Shown piece by piece: positions 9,187 through 17,904 of a stretch of DNA of 64,000 nucleotides (the first letter of the stretch is position 1; every line of letters starts with the position of its first letter). The notes beneath the pieces were generated by a model. It made no database searches. It saw nothing but the letters and a program-made list of their open reading frames with translations, and was not told the DNA's origin. A program made the translations under genes and the position numbers. Source of the stretch: Pseudomonas sp. DC1.2 (lineage in GTDB: Bacteria > Pseudomonadota > Gammaproteobacteria > Pseudomonadales > Pseudomonadaceae); the NCBI RefSeq assembly GCF_034351645.1, contig NZ_CP133782.1, forward strand, positions 4,407,001 through 4,471,000, given 5' to 3'.

Positions 9187-10589
9187 GCAAACCTTCGAAC
9201 CGACGCATTCTGTTGATCGACGACACGCCGTCCATACATGAGGATTTTCGTAAAATCCTCACCCCGCCCCCGGTGCAACATGCGGAGCTGGATGTGATGG
9301 AAGCGGCCTTATTCGGCGCCGACATGAAGTCTGCCAGCGCACTGTTCGAACTGGACTCGGCCTACGGCGGCCAGGAGGGCCTGGGCAAACTTAAGCAGGC
9401 ACTCATGGAACACCGCCCTTATGCCATGGCTTTCGTCGATATGCGCATGCCCGACGGCTGGGACGGCGCGCAAACCATCGAACACCTGTGGCAGCAAGAC
9501 CCGCGCCTGCAAGTGGTGGTGTGTACCGCCTATTCCGACTATTCGTGGGATGAACTGTTGGACCGTTTGCAAGCCCATGACCGACTGCTGATCCTGAAAA
9601 AGCCGTTCGACAACATCGAAGTCCAGCAGATGGCCAATACCCTGCTGACCAAATGGGACATGACCGAGCGGGCCAGCGTGCAGGTCGATCATTTGGGGCA
9701 AATGGTCGAACGCCGGACCCGGCAGTTCAAGGAAGCCAGCGTCGAGTTGCAACGGGAAATCGACGAGCGCAAACAACTGGAAAGCCAGTTGGTGCAATCG
9801 GAAAAACTCGCTTCACTGGGGCAACTGGCGGCCGGCGTCGCCCATGAAATCAACAACCCCATCGGCTTCCTTTCCTCAAACCTCGGCACCCTGGACGGCT
9901 ATTTCAAACAATTACAGGAGATGCTCGATGCCTATCGAGAGGCCGAAGAAGCCATTGTTTCAACAGACGTCATCGAACGTCTGAGGCAATTGCGTGAACG
10001 GGTCGAACTGGAGTTTCTGCGCGAAGACATTCCACTGCTGATCAAGGAATCCAAGGACGGCATCAGCCGGGTCGGGCAGATCGTCAAGGATTTGAAAGAC
10101 TTCTCCAGGGTGGACTCTAACCAGCAATGGCAGTGGGCCAATCTGCATCAGGGCATCGAATCGACCCTGAACATCGTCGCCAGCGAACTCAAGTACACGG
10201 CCGACGTCGTGAAGGAATACCAAGCGCTACCCGAAATCGAGTGCCTGCCGTCGCAACTCAACCAGGTCATCATGAACCTCATCGTCAACGCCTCTCAGGC
10301 GATGGGGCCACAGAGGGGCATCATCACTCTGCGAACCGGGCTTGACGGTGAAACGGTGTGGATTGAGGTGGCAGACACCGGTTCGGGCATTGAAGCGCAG
10401 AGTTTGCAGAAAATATTCGATCCGTTTTTCACCACCAAACCCGTTGGCCAAGGGACGGGGCTAGGCTTGTCACTGTCCTACGGAATTGTAAAAAAACACC
10501 ACGGCAATATTTCGGTGCGCAGCGAGGTCGGGGTGGGGACCACGTTCAGAGTCGAACTGCCAGTGCGCCAGACCAAACTGGCCCTCTGA
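9183..10589 (+). CDS. REC-histidine kinase hybrid
   Basis: A 468-residue soluble protein, last of the operon. The N-terminal REC domain (about 1-160; acceptor D86, K139/K140) is the third copy of the same atypical receiver found in the genes at 2203 and 4500. A coiled coil (about 165-210) follows, then HisKA with H221 in AAGVAHEINNP, an N-box (LIVNASQAM), DTGSGI, DPFFTTKP and GQGTGLGLS. All kinase motifs are intact. With receiver before kinase, it probably receives phosphate from the membrane kinase upstream and alters its own kinase activity, passing the signal to an unidentified partner. It overlaps the previous stop by 4 bases. No clear terminator follows. Confidence 0.9.
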   Translation: MSKPSNRRILLIDDTPSIHEDFRKILTPPPVQHAELDVMEAALFGADMKSASALFELDSAYGGQEGLGKLKQALMEHRPYAMAFVDMRMPDGWDGAQTIEHLWQQDPRLQVVVCTAYSDYSWDELLDRLQAHDRLLILKKPFDNIEVQQMANTLLTKWDMTERASVQVDHLGQMVERRTRQFKEASVELQREIDERKQLESQLVQSEKLASLGQLAAGVAHEINNPIGFLSSNLGTLDGYFKQLQEMLDAYREAEEAIVSTDVIERLRQLRERVELEFLREDIPLLIKESKDGISRVGQIVKDLKDFSRVDSNQQWQWANLHQGIESTLNIVASELKYTADVVKEYQALPEIECLPSQLNQVIMNLIVNASQAMGPQRGIITLRTGLDGETVWIEVADTGSGIEAQSLQKIFDPFFTTKPVGQGTGLGLSLSYGIVKKHHGNISVRSEVGVGTTFRVELPVRQTKLAL

Positions 10590-10778
10590 GCGATCCGCCC
10601 TGGTTTGCGGACACAACTGACGTCACGTCGCCGAAACTGTGGCCCTGTTTTGCAACGAAACATACAAAGAGACTAAACCACTTACATTCCCGGAAATTTC
10701 CCACGCGTGAGTTTGATAGCGTGCCAGCACCGCAGTACAGCGGTCGCTTGGCAGCTCAGCCCTCAATGGAAAACCGGC

Positions 10779-11249
10779 ATGTTCGACATCTCTTCGCTCA
10801 AAGACAAAAACAACCTCACGACACTTAATCTCTTCTTATTGGTCATCCTCACCGCCGGTCTTTATCTGATTGTGTGGATGTATCGAACCGGCACCGCTAT
10901 AGAAGAGGTCACCAAAATCAAAATCGTCAGTTCGAGTTTTTTCATCAGTTACTTGGCACTGATGGGGATAGGCGGACTTTTAGTGGACTTGGGCACTCAG
11001 GATATCGTGATGTTGGGCAGCATCATGCTGCTGACTTCGACCATCTTGGGGCTTGTCTGGTGCTTCCGTGCACGCGATGCGTTGAGGGAATATACGCAGA
11101 ATGAACACGACTTCGAGCTGCTGATGAACTGGGTCTGCACGTTGTTTTTTAGTTTTTATTACGTCAACTACTGCATCAACGACTTGCCTGAAGCCAAACA
11201 AAACAGCCAAGGCGCGATCAAGCCAGTCGACACCTCAATTGAGAAATGA
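10779..11249 (+). CDS. DUF4234-like small membrane protein
   Basis: A 156-residue integral membrane protein with four likely membrane segments (about 13-35, 47-68, 73-96 and 112-130). The first reads LFLLVILTAGLYLIVWMYR, the pattern of DUF4234-type proteins, whose function is unknown. I chose ATG 10779, which has GGA about 8 bases upstream; an upstream ATG at 10707 would add a non-membrane extension with no support. It lies 190 bases beyond the signalling operon and convergent with the APC permease gene, separated from it by a REP hairpin. No role can be assigned. Confidence 0.7.
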   Translation: MFDISSLKDKNNLTTLNLFLLVILTAGLYLIVWMYRTGTAIEEVTKIKIVSSSFFISYLALMGIGGLLVDLGTQDIVMLGSIMLLTSTILGLVWCFRARDALREYTQNEHDFELLMNWVCTLFFSFYYVNYCINDLPEAKQNSQGAIKPVDTSIEK

Positions 11250-11371
11250 CACGTACAAAAGGAAGAGAACCCAAGCTCTCTGACTTCTAGATGACCTTGA
11301 AGAATAAAGACCCGTTCATCATAAGGTCGGCGGCGTACTCCCAAACGAAGCAGATCGTCTATCTCCCTATA

Positions 11372-11404
11372 CCCCTGTAGGAGCGAAGCGTGCTCCTACA
11401 GGGG
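11372..11404. repeat. REP-type hairpin
   Basis: A perfect 13-base inverted repeat, CCCCTGTAGGAGC and its complement, with a 7-base loop, in the gap between two convergent genes. The 'gtaggagc' stem is of the kind scattered between Pseudomonas genes. It may help stop transcription from both sides, but it lacks a T-run. Confidence 0.75.
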
Positions 11405-11412
11405 TGTGTGCG

Positions 11413-12738
11413 TCAGGTGGCTTCCTGGAAATCCATTTCTGGTGGCTGACGGCGGAAGCCGCCGGTCAATACGGCCAGGTACACCACACCAATCGCCAGC
11501 CAGCTCAGGCCCAGGTAAATCGCCAGGTGATCGAGGCTGACCATCAGCCACAGGTCGGCGACCAGGCCAATGAACGGGAACACCAGGAACAGCACCAGTT
11601 CACGCGGGCCTTTTTTCTCGCCGCCGATCCAGTAATGGAAGATCACCGACAGGTTCACCAGGCTGAACGCCAGGAACGCGCCGAAGTTGATGAACGACGT
11701 CGAGGTGGTCACGTCCAGTTTCAGCGCCAGCAAAGCCACCGCCGCGCACAGCAAAATGCTGTTGACCGGGGTCCCGTATTTCTCATGCAAGGTGCCGAAG
11801 AACGACTTGGGCAACACCCCGTCGCGGCCCATGGCGAACAGCAACCGCGAACCACTGGCCTGGGCCGACAGACCCGAGGCGAACTGGCCGACGATCAGGC
11901 CAATCAGGAAGATCGACACGAACAGATCGCCACCGATGTTGCGGGCAATCTCATAAGCCGCCGAGTCAACGTTCTCGAACTGGAACGCCGGATGGGCGAT
12001 CTGCACGAAGTACGACACACCGACAAAAATCAAACCGCCAATCAAGGTAATCAGCATGATCGCCCGGGGGATGGTGCGGCGTGGGTCGCGGGTTTCCTCA
12101 GTCAGGGTGCTGACCGCGTCAAAGCCCAGGAACGAATAACAGGCGATGGCCGCGCCGCTCATGATCAGCGGCATTTGCATGTCGCCGTTGAAGAACGGTT
12201 TGATCGTCCACAGCGGCGTGCTCGCATCGCCGCCGATGTAATGGATACACAGCACGACGAAGGCAATCAGCACCAGCGCTTGCACCAGCATCAGCAAGGC
12301 GTTGATGCCGTTGGCCAGTTTCAGGCCGACGATGTTGATCGCGCTGGTGATGCCGATAAACGCCAGCACCCAGATCCACTGCGGCACCGCCGGGAACGCG
12401 GAGTTGAGGTACGCCGCGCCGATCAGCCAGATCGCCATCGGCAGGAACAGGTAATCAAGCAACACCGCCCAACCGGCGATAAAGCCGAGTTTCGGGCTGA
12501 TGGCTTTGCGCACATAGCTGTAGGCCGAGCCGGCCACCGGGAACGCGGCGGCCATGCGCCCGTAGCTCATGGCGGTGAAAAACATCGCCACCAGCGCCGC
12601 CAGGTAAGCGGCCGGGACCATGCCGGCGGTGGATTGAGCGAGGATGCCAAAGGTGCCGAGCACAATGATCGGCGTCATGTAGGCGATGCCGAACAGCACC
12701 ACCGAACCCAATGACAGGGTGCGTTGTAAACGAGCCAT
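11413..12738 (-). CDS. APC-family amino acid/polyamine permease
   Basis: A 441-residue inner-membrane transporter with about 12 hydrophobic segments. It shows the APC signature near the N-terminus (GIAYMTPIIVLGTFG), the conserved FLGFDAVSTLTEETRDPRRTIPRAI stretch in the sixth membrane segment and loop, and SRLLFAMGRDGVLP later. It resembles PuuP-type importers and amino acid permeases; the substrate cannot be read from sequence. Downstream of the nitrilase-family amidase on the same strand and 91 bases away across a REP hairpin, it probably imports a substrate or carries a product for that enzyme. Confidence 0.88.
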   Translation of the reverse strand: MARLQRTLSLGSVVLFGIAYMTPIIVLGTFGILAQSTAGMVPAAYLAALVAMFFTAMSYGRMAAAFPVAGSAYSYVRKAISPKLGFIAGWAVLLDYLFLPMAIWLIGAAYLNSAFPAVPQWIWVLAFIGITSAINIVGLKLANGINALLMLVQALVLIAFVVLCIHYIGGDASTPLWTIKPFFNGDMQMPLIMSGAAIACYSFLGFDAVSTLTEETRDPRRTIPRAIMLITLIGGLIFVGVSYFVQIAHPAFQFENVDSAAYEIARNIGGDLFVSIFLIGLIVGQFASGLSAQASGSRLLFAMGRDGVLPKSFFGTLHEKYGTPVNSILLCAAVALLALKLDVTTSTSFINFGAFLAFSLVNLSVIFHYWIGGEKKGPRELVLFLVFPFIGLVADLWLMVSLDHLAIYLGLSWLAIGVVYLAVLTGGFRRQPPEMDFQEAT

Positions 12739-12791
12739 GAGCGACTACTCCGAATTTATTAGATTTATGGCAGAGCCGAGTTCGGCGCAAT

Positions 12792-12822
12792 GATCGTTCC
12801 CACGCTCCGCGTGGGAACGATC
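12792..12822. repeat. REP-type hairpin
   Basis: A 14-base perfect inverted repeat, GATCGTTCCCACGC, with a three-base loop TCC. This 'cgttcccacgctccgcgtgggaacg' form is a common Pseudomonas intergenic repeat. It lies between the amidase stop and the permease start, where it could stabilise or separate the two messages. Confidence 0.8.
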
Positions 12823-12829
12823 GGTCAAC

Positions 12830-13651
12830 TTACTTCCCTGGAATCAGTAACTCCCGCAGTCCATCGGTGTGCTCAACAATCTCCCCCGGTAACTTCAGCC
12901 GCTGATCATCCAGGTAGCGATAATCCTGGCGCGCCGCCGTCAGTTGATTAAGATCCAGCTCAACCGCAAACTGCCCCGCCTCGCGCCCGGCTTCGAACAG
13001 CAGCGTGCCTAGCGGATCGACCAGCGCACTGCCACCGGCAAACAACAACCCGCCGTCGCCCTCTTCCACCCGGTTGACCATCAGCGCGAACGCCTGGTTT
13101 TCCTGGGCGCGGGCCATGATTGCGGTGCGGTGTGTCGGGCCGTAAGGGTCCATGTTGCCGTTGGTCACCAGCAGCAATTCCGCCCCCAGTTGCGCCAGGG
13201 CGCGGGCGGTCTCGGGGAATTCGATGTCGTAGCAAATCAGCAGGCCGACCCGCACGCCGTTCCACAGGCACGTCGCGTAACGATCACCCGGCTCGTAAAC
13301 GCCACGGTCCGAGGCCCACAAATGCGTCTTGCGATAACGCAGGGCAACGCCTTCGGGGGTGATCAGCAGCGTGGTGTTATAGAAGCGGCCGTTATCGTTC
13401 TCGGCCATGCCGACGACCACCGCGACGTTGCGCTCACGGGCCGCATCGATCACCGCGCTGACAGTCGGGCCGTCCAGCGCTTCGGCGACCTGGGCCACGG
13501 TCTCTTCCGAGGCAAAGCCCATCAAGTGGCCTTCGGGAAACATGATCAACTGCGTGTCGGCGGCGCAGGCAGCAATCGCCGCCAGGGCGCGTTCGAGGTT
13601 GTAAGCCGTGTCGTTGTCACGGCCCGCCAATTGGGCGAGTTCGACCTTCAT
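12830..13651 (-). CDS. Nitrilase-superfamily amidase
   Basis: A 273-residue carbon-nitrogen hydrolase. The catalytic triad is visible: E40 in FPEGHLMGF, K108 in YRKTHL and C140 in LICYDIEFPE. These enzymes hydrolyse amide or nitrile C-N bonds through a cysteine thioester. Length and the CYDIEFPE context match the small-amide branch (such as stereoselective amidases) rather than true nitrilases; the substrate is unknown. The ATG has AAGGA about 6 bases upstream. It is divergent from a LuxR-type regulator 127 bases away and followed by an APC permease, forming a plausible uptake-and-hydrolysis unit. Confidence 0.88.
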   Translation of the reverse strand: MKVELAQLAGRDNDTAYNLERALAAIAACAADTQLIMFPEGHLMGFASEETVAQVAEALDGPTVSAVIDAARERNVAVVVGMAENDNGRFYNTTLLITPEGVALRYRKTHLWASDRGVYEPGDRYATCLWNGVRVGLLICYDIEFPETARALAQLGAELLLVTNGNMDPYGPTHRTAIMARAQENQAFALMVNRVEEGDGGLLFAGGSALVDPLGTLLFEAGREAGQFAVELDLNQLTAARQDYRYLDDQRLKLPGEIVEHTDGLRELLIPGK

Positions 13652-13778
13652 GGGTATTCCTTGTTATGAGCGCCGGGGATGCAGAAAGATTGCCCGGTCG
13701 GTGTCTGTGCACCAGTATGCGCAGCAAGCAACCGGCCAGGGAATTACGCGGCTGGGGTAACCCGATAGGGGTAGACGC

Positions 13779-14579
13779 ATGACACTCTCGCTGGATGACA
13801 TCGCCTGGCACCGTTCGGTCGGGCAACTGATCGACGCCCTCGACAAGCCGAACTTCTGGACGCAGCTTGTGCGGCTGCTGGATCAGTACGTGACCTTCGA
13901 CAGCTGGGTGGCGCTGCTTTTCAGCGCCGATCAACACCCGTTGGTGTTCGCCGAATGCCCCGGAGAGGACGGCAGCCCCGACCAGTTGTTCCAGGATTAC
14001 CTGCGCGGCTTGTACCTGCTCGACCCGTTCTACATCGCCTGCCGCGAGCAGTCGCGCACCGGGTTGTATCGCCTGTCGGAGGTGGCGCCGGAGCACTTTG
14101 AGCTGACCGAGTATTACCAGCGCTACTTTCGTCTGAATGTGGTGGCCGACGAAATCCAGTTCAATTGCCAGCTCGAAGGCGACCGCACGCTGTGCCTGTC
14201 CCTGGGCAGCAAGCAGCGTTTCAGTGGTCAGCAGATTGCCTTGCTGTCGCTGATCCAGCCGTGGGTGCTTGGCCTGTTGCGCCAACGCCTGCCCTATGAA
14301 ATCAATGAAGTCGTGGCCCTGGCCCCGGCGCCACCCCAAGTTGATTGGCGGGTACAGCTGGAAGCCTCGGTGCAGCAACTCAAAGGCGCGCAGTTGACCG
14401 CCCGGGAACTGGATGTCGGGCGATTGATGCTCAGCGGTTGCTCCAGTAAAGAAATCGCCCGCAAGCTGGAAATCTCCGTCGAAACCGTGAAAGTCCATAA
14501 GAAACACATGTACAGCAAACTGGGGATCAAATCCCAGTCCGAGCTGTTTTCGATATTCCTGCAGGCGCAGAATGCCTGA
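13779..14579 (+). CDS. LuxR-family transcriptional regulator
   Basis: A 266-residue regulator. The C-terminal LuxR helix-turn-helix (about 205-260) is typical: LTARELDVGRLMLSG, then SSKEIARKLEISVETVKVH and KKHMYSKLGI. The N-terminal 190 residues form an unassigned sensory region, without the tryptophan/aspartate pattern of acyl-homoserine-lactone-binding domains and without a receiver domain. It is divergent from the amidase and permease and lies 88 bases before the glutamate synthase-like gene, so it may control one or both. Orthologues of this pair are common in Pseudomonas, as far as I recall; target genes are inference. Confidence 0.85.
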   Translation: MTLSLDDIAWHRSVGQLIDALDKPNFWTQLVRLLDQYVTFDSWVALLFSADQHPLVFAECPGEDGSPDQLFQDYLRGLYLLDPFYIACREQSRTGLYRLSEVAPEHFELTEYYQRYFRLNVVADEIQFNCQLEGDRTLCLSLGSKQRFSGQQIALLSLIQPWVLGLLRQRLPYEINEVVALAPAPPQVDWRVQLEASVQQLKGAQLTARELDVGRLMLSGCSSKEIARKLEISVETVKVHKKHMYSKLGIKSQSELFSIFLQAQNA

Positions 14580-14667
14580 CGCACCACTGGAGCGCTTTTC
14601 CGTGGGATTGGCGCATCCATGTGATCCACGTGTTGCAAACAACCGAGTCCGAACCCAAGGAAACCGT

Positions 14668-16287
14668 ATGAGCCTGTCCCTCCTGAGCCGCTACGCCTTC
14701 TTTGCCGTCTGCGTAATCTTCACCCTCGCCAGCCTGCCCTTTCTGCAACACGACTGGCTCTGGCCGTTTACCGCCGTCACGGGCGTGCTGAGCCTGATTG
14801 GTATTTTCGACCTGCTGCAAAGCCCTCACGCAGTGCGCCGTAATTACCCGATCCTGGGCAACATCCGTTACCTGGTGGAAGGCATTCGCCCGGAAATCCG
14901 TCAGTACCTGCTCGAATCCGACAGCGACGCCCTGCCCTTCTCCCGGGCCCAGCGTTCGCTGGTGTACTCACGCGCCAAAAACGAAAGCGCAGACAAACCG
15001 TTCGGCACGTTGATCGACGTGTATCAATCGGGTTTCGAATTCATTGGCCACTCCATGCGCCCAGCACCGTTGACTGACCCGAGCAGTTTCCGGGTCATGG
15101 TCGGCGGTCCGCAATGCACACAGCCCTACTCGGCCTCAGTCTTCAACATCTCGGCCATGAGCTTCGGCTCGCTCAGCGCCAATGCCATCCGCGCGTTGAA
15201 TCAGGGGGCCAAGCTCGGTAACTTCGCCCACGACACCGGCGAGGGCAGCATCAGCGCCTATCACCGGGAAAACGGTGGTGACCTGACCTGGGAACTGGGC
15301 AGCGGCTACTTCGGCTGTCGCACCGCCGACGGCCACTTCGACCCGCAACGCTTCGCCGCCCAAGCGCAGACACCGCAAGTGCGGATGATCGAAATCAAGA
15401 TGTCGCAAGGCGCCAAACCCGGCCACGGCGGAATCCTGCCCAAGCACAAAGTCACCAAAGAGATCGCCGAAACCCGGGGCATCCCGATGGGCGAGGACTG
15501 CGTCTCGCCATCCCGCCATAGCGCGTTTTCGACGCCGATTGAACTGATGCACTTCATCCAGCAACTGCGTGAACTGTCCGGCGGAAAACCAGTGGGATTC
15601 AAGTTCTGCCTCGGTCACCCGTGGGAGTTCATGGGCATCGCCAAGGCCATGCTGGAAACCGGCATCCTCCCGGACTTTATCGTCGTCGACGGCAAAGAGG
15701 GCGGCACCGGCGCCGCGCCGGTGGAGTTTACCGATCACATTGGCGTGCCGATGCGCGAAGGGTTGCTGTTCGTACACAACACCTTGGTAGGCCTGAACCT
15801 GCGGGACAAAATAAAACTGGGCGCCAGCGGTAAAATCGTCAGTGCCTTCGACATCGCCAGCGTCCTGGCCATCGGTGCCGACTGGGCCAACTCGGCACGC
15901 GGCTTCATGTTCGCCATCGGCTGCATCCAGTCGCAAAGCTGCCACACCAACAAATGCCCGACCGGCGTCGCCACCCAGGACACCCTGCGCCAACGTGCGC
16001 TGGTGGTGCCGGACAAGGCGCAACGCGTATTCAACTTCCACCGCAATACGCTCAAGGCCCTGGCCGAAATGCTGGCGGCAGCGGGGTTGGAGCATCCTTC
16101 GCAGTTGTCGGCCAAGCATCTGGTACGGCGCATGTCGGCGACCGAGATCAAGTTGTTTTCGCAGTTGCATGTGTTTTTAAAGCCTGGGGAATTGCTCACC
16201 GGGGAAGTGGACGGCGAGTTTTACTCGCGGATGTGGCAGATGGCACGGGCGGATAGTTTTGAGCCGAGTGAAGGGGTGGCTGCTTGA
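14668..16287 (+). CDS. FMN-binding glutamate synthase-like protein
   Basis: A 539-residue protein with two N-terminal membrane segments (about 5-25 and 30-50) followed by the FMN-binding TIM-barrel domain of glutamate synthase. Landmarks are NISAMSFGSLS, GAKLGNFAHDTGEGSIS, KMSQGAKPGHGG, DGKEGGTGAAP and the cysteine cluster CIQSQSCHTNKCPTG, which in GltB binds an Fe-S cluster. It lacks the glutaminase domain of true GltB and is anchored to the membrane, so it is not a standard glutamate synthase; these stand-alone proteins have no firmly assigned reaction. ATG 14668 was chosen for its AAGGA about 7 bases upstream. Confidence 0.88.
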   Translation: MSLSLLSRYAFFAVCVIFTLASLPFLQHDWLWPFTAVTGVLSLIGIFDLLQSPHAVRRNYPILGNIRYLVEGIRPEIRQYLLESDSDALPFSRAQRSLVYSRAKNESADKPFGTLIDVYQSGFEFIGHSMRPAPLTDPSSFRVMVGGPQCTQPYSASVFNISAMSFGSLSANAIRALNQGAKLGNFAHDTGEGSISAYHRENGGDLTWELGSGYFGCRTADGHFDPQRFAAQAQTPQVRMIEIKMSQGAKPGHGGILPKHKVTKEIAETRGIPMGEDCVSPSRHSAFSTPIELMHFIQQLRELSGGKPVGFKFCLGHPWEFMGIAKAMLETGILPDFIVVDGKEGGTGAAPVEFTDHIGVPMREGLLFVHNTLVGLNLRDKIKLGASGKIVSAFDIASVLAIGADWANSARGFMFAIGCIQSQSCHTNKCPTGVATQDTLRQRALVVPDKAQRVFNFHRNTLKALAEMLAAAGLEHPSQLSAKHLVRRMSATEIKLFSQLHVFLKPGELLTGEVDGEFYSRMWQMARADSFEPSEGVAA

Positions 16288-16297
16288 TAAAGCTTGT

Positions 16298-16335
16298 GGC
16301 GCCGGCCCCTATCGGGCATGGCGCCGCTATTTTCG
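16298..16335 (+). terminator. Hairpin, possible terminator
   Basis: Just after the glutamate synthase-like gene, nested inverted repeats (GGCGCC/GGCGCC around GCCC/GGGC) are followed by TATTTT. The T-run is short, so termination is only possible. The IS insertion point is 15 bases further on. Confidence 0.3.
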
Positions 16336-16353
16336 GCAATGCCTTATACCTAA

Positions 16354-17545
16354 GGAAACTCTGAAGAAGACTTCCAAATCTGGTGAAATACCCGCCTGAC
16401 ACGAACACGACGGTTGAGTCCCGATGGAACAGATGTCCTTCGCCGATGCCGAGTACGCTGGCAAACGTAAGCAGACCCGCCGCGAGCGCTTCCTGATCGA
16501 GATGGATCAGGTCGTGCCCTGGAAGGGCTTGGTTACTTTGACCGAGCCGCATTATCCAAAGGGCGAAGGGGGCCGTGCGGCGTATCCGTTGATGGTCATG
16601 TTGCGCGTTCATTTGATGCAGAACTGGTTCGGCTACAGCGATCCGGCGATGGAAGAATCACTATATGAAACGACGATTCTGCGCCAGTTCGCGGGCTTGA
16701 ATCTGGATCGGATTCCCGATGAAACCACGATCCTCAATTTCCGCCGACTGCTGGAGAAGCATGAGCTGGCCGGTGGGATTTTGCAGGTGATCAATGGCTA
16801 TTTGGGCGACCGTGGCCTGCTGTTGCGTCACGGCACGGTGGTCGATGCGACGATCATTCACGCGCCGAGTTCGACCAAGAACAAGGACAGTAAACGCGAT
16901 CCCGAAATGCACCAAACCAAGAAAGGGAATCAGTATTTTTTTGGTATGAAAGCGCACATCGGCGTCGATGCCGAATCCGGCTTGGTGCATAGCCTGGTGG
17001 GCACGGCGGCCAATGTGGCGGACGTAACGCAGGTCGATCAGTTGCTGCACGGTGAGGAAACTTACGTGTGTGGCGACGCCGGTTACACCGGCGTGGACAA
17101 ACGTCCCGAGCATCAGGATCGCAAGATGATCTGGTCGATTGCCGCCCGACCAAGCAGCTATAAAAAGCACTCAAAAAAGCGTCTGATCGTGCGGATGCGA
17201 CGCAAGATCGAATACGCGAAAGCGCAGGTGCGGGCCAAGGTTGAGCATCCGTTTCGCGTGATCAAGCGCCAGTTTGGTTATACGAAAGTGCGCTTTCGTG
17301 GTTTGTCTAAAAACATCGCGCAGCAGACAACGTTGTTCGCTTTGTCGAACTTGTGGATGGTGCGAAAACGGTTGATGGGTATGGGCGAGGTGCGTCTGTA
17401 ATGAGGGCCAATTGCCCTGAAACAGTGCAATTAGAGGAAAGAACCGTGGATTAAGGACAAGAAAGGTCTGATTTTCGCCGACTTATGATTTTTTGAGCCT
17501 CAAGTAGTGAGGGCATCAACAATCGGTGGGTACTTCAGACCTTCC
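16354..17545 (+). mobile_element. IS5-type insertion sequence, 1192 bp
   Basis: Ends were placed from imperfect terminal inverted repeats: GGAAACTCTGAAGAAG on the left, and on the right the complement of GGAAGGTCTGAAGTAC (12 of 16 match). CTAA flanks the element on both sides (16350-16353 and 17546-17549), the 4-base target duplication expected of IS5. Total length 1192 bp is close to the 1195 bp of IS5 itself, and one transposase gene fills most of it. The right end interrupts a minus-strand gtrII-like gene. The rest of that gene is absent from the left flank, which implies a rearrangement (see findings). Confidence 0.88.
16424..17401 (+). CDS. IS5-family transposase
   Basis: A 325-residue DDE transposase close to that of IS5: FADAEYAGKRKQTRRERF at the N-terminus, DATIIHAPSSTKNKDSKRDPEMHQTKKGNQ with the first catalytic Asp, CGDAGYTGVDKR with the second, and AKVEHPFRVIKRQFGYTKVRFRG with the catalytic Glu. 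The frame is complete and uninterrupted and all catalytic positions are present, so the element looks functional. The longer GC-rich minus-strand frames across it are shadows. Confidence 0.95.
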   Translation: MEQMSFADAEYAGKRKQTRRERFLIEMDQVVPWKGLVTLTEPHYPKGEGGRAAYPLMVMLRVHLMQNWFGYSDPAMEESLYETTILRQFAGLNLDRIPDETTILNFRRLLEKHELAGGILQVINGYLGDRGLLLRHGTVVDATIIHAPSSTKNKDSKRDPEMHQTKKGNQYFFGMKAHIGVDAESGLVHSLVGTAANVADVTQVDQLLHGEETYVCGDAGYTGVDKRPEHQDRKMIWSIAARPSSYKKHSKKRLIVRMRRKIEYAKAQVRAKVEHPFRVIKRQFGYTKVRFRGLSKNIAQQTTLFALSNLWMVRKRLMGMGEVRL

Positions 17546-17823
17546 CTAAGCGCGAATGACATGACAACAGCCGAAAGAAGCAGAGGCAATGGAAATAGGT
17601 TGGGCGCTCCTCGGGTAAGGAACAGCGCTTGGTACAGCCACTCCGTTAGTATCCGGCCACTGGTTTTCCATTCCGTACCAGCATACTGCGCCCGCCAAAC
17701 GTCATCTATGTAAAGATAGTCCGCCAGAATCAATGGAAAAACATGCACAAAAACAGCGATGAGAAAAAAAACTGTACGTCTCGAGGTGTCAGTTCTCTGT
17801 TCATGTCGTCTCCGGTCCAACAA
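17546..17823 (-). pseudogene. gtrII-like glucosyltransferase, 5' fragment cut by the IS
   Basis: About 92 codons of a GtrII-like O-antigen glucosyltransferase: a membrane segment FFLIAVFVHVFPLILADY, then YIDDVWRAQYAG, WLYQALFL and FPLPLLLSAVVMSFAL. Family members have about 450-550 residues, so most of the protein is missing. Coding runs into the IS right end at 17545, adding about 15 foreign codons before a stop at 17500. The N-terminal motif matches that of the second damaged copy near 20.5 kb (LPLILADxxYIDD), so the two are paralogues. The fragment cannot encode an active enzyme. Confidence 0.8.
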
Positions 17824-17904
17824 CTGCTGCGATGGGGTAGCTGACGAATCTTTTCCAAGAGCGTTTCATTCACAGTTCTTGTCGAGCCGGTTTCTCAGTA
17901 ACCG

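Noticed and set aside
11372..11404. The repeated hairpins as a CRISPR array
   Set aside because: They are single, scattered inverted repeats with different sequences and no regular spacing; they fit Pseudomonas REP elements.
11404..12714. A 436-codon open frame on the plus strand opposite the APC permease
   Set aside because: The translation is rich in Arg, Gln and His with no domain or membrane pattern, while the minus strand encodes a clear permease. Long antisense frames are expected in GC-rich genes.
17500..17545. The last 15 codons of the gtrII-like frame as genuine protein
   Set aside because: They lie within the right inverted repeat region of the IS and are not family-like; the stop is supplied by the IS.
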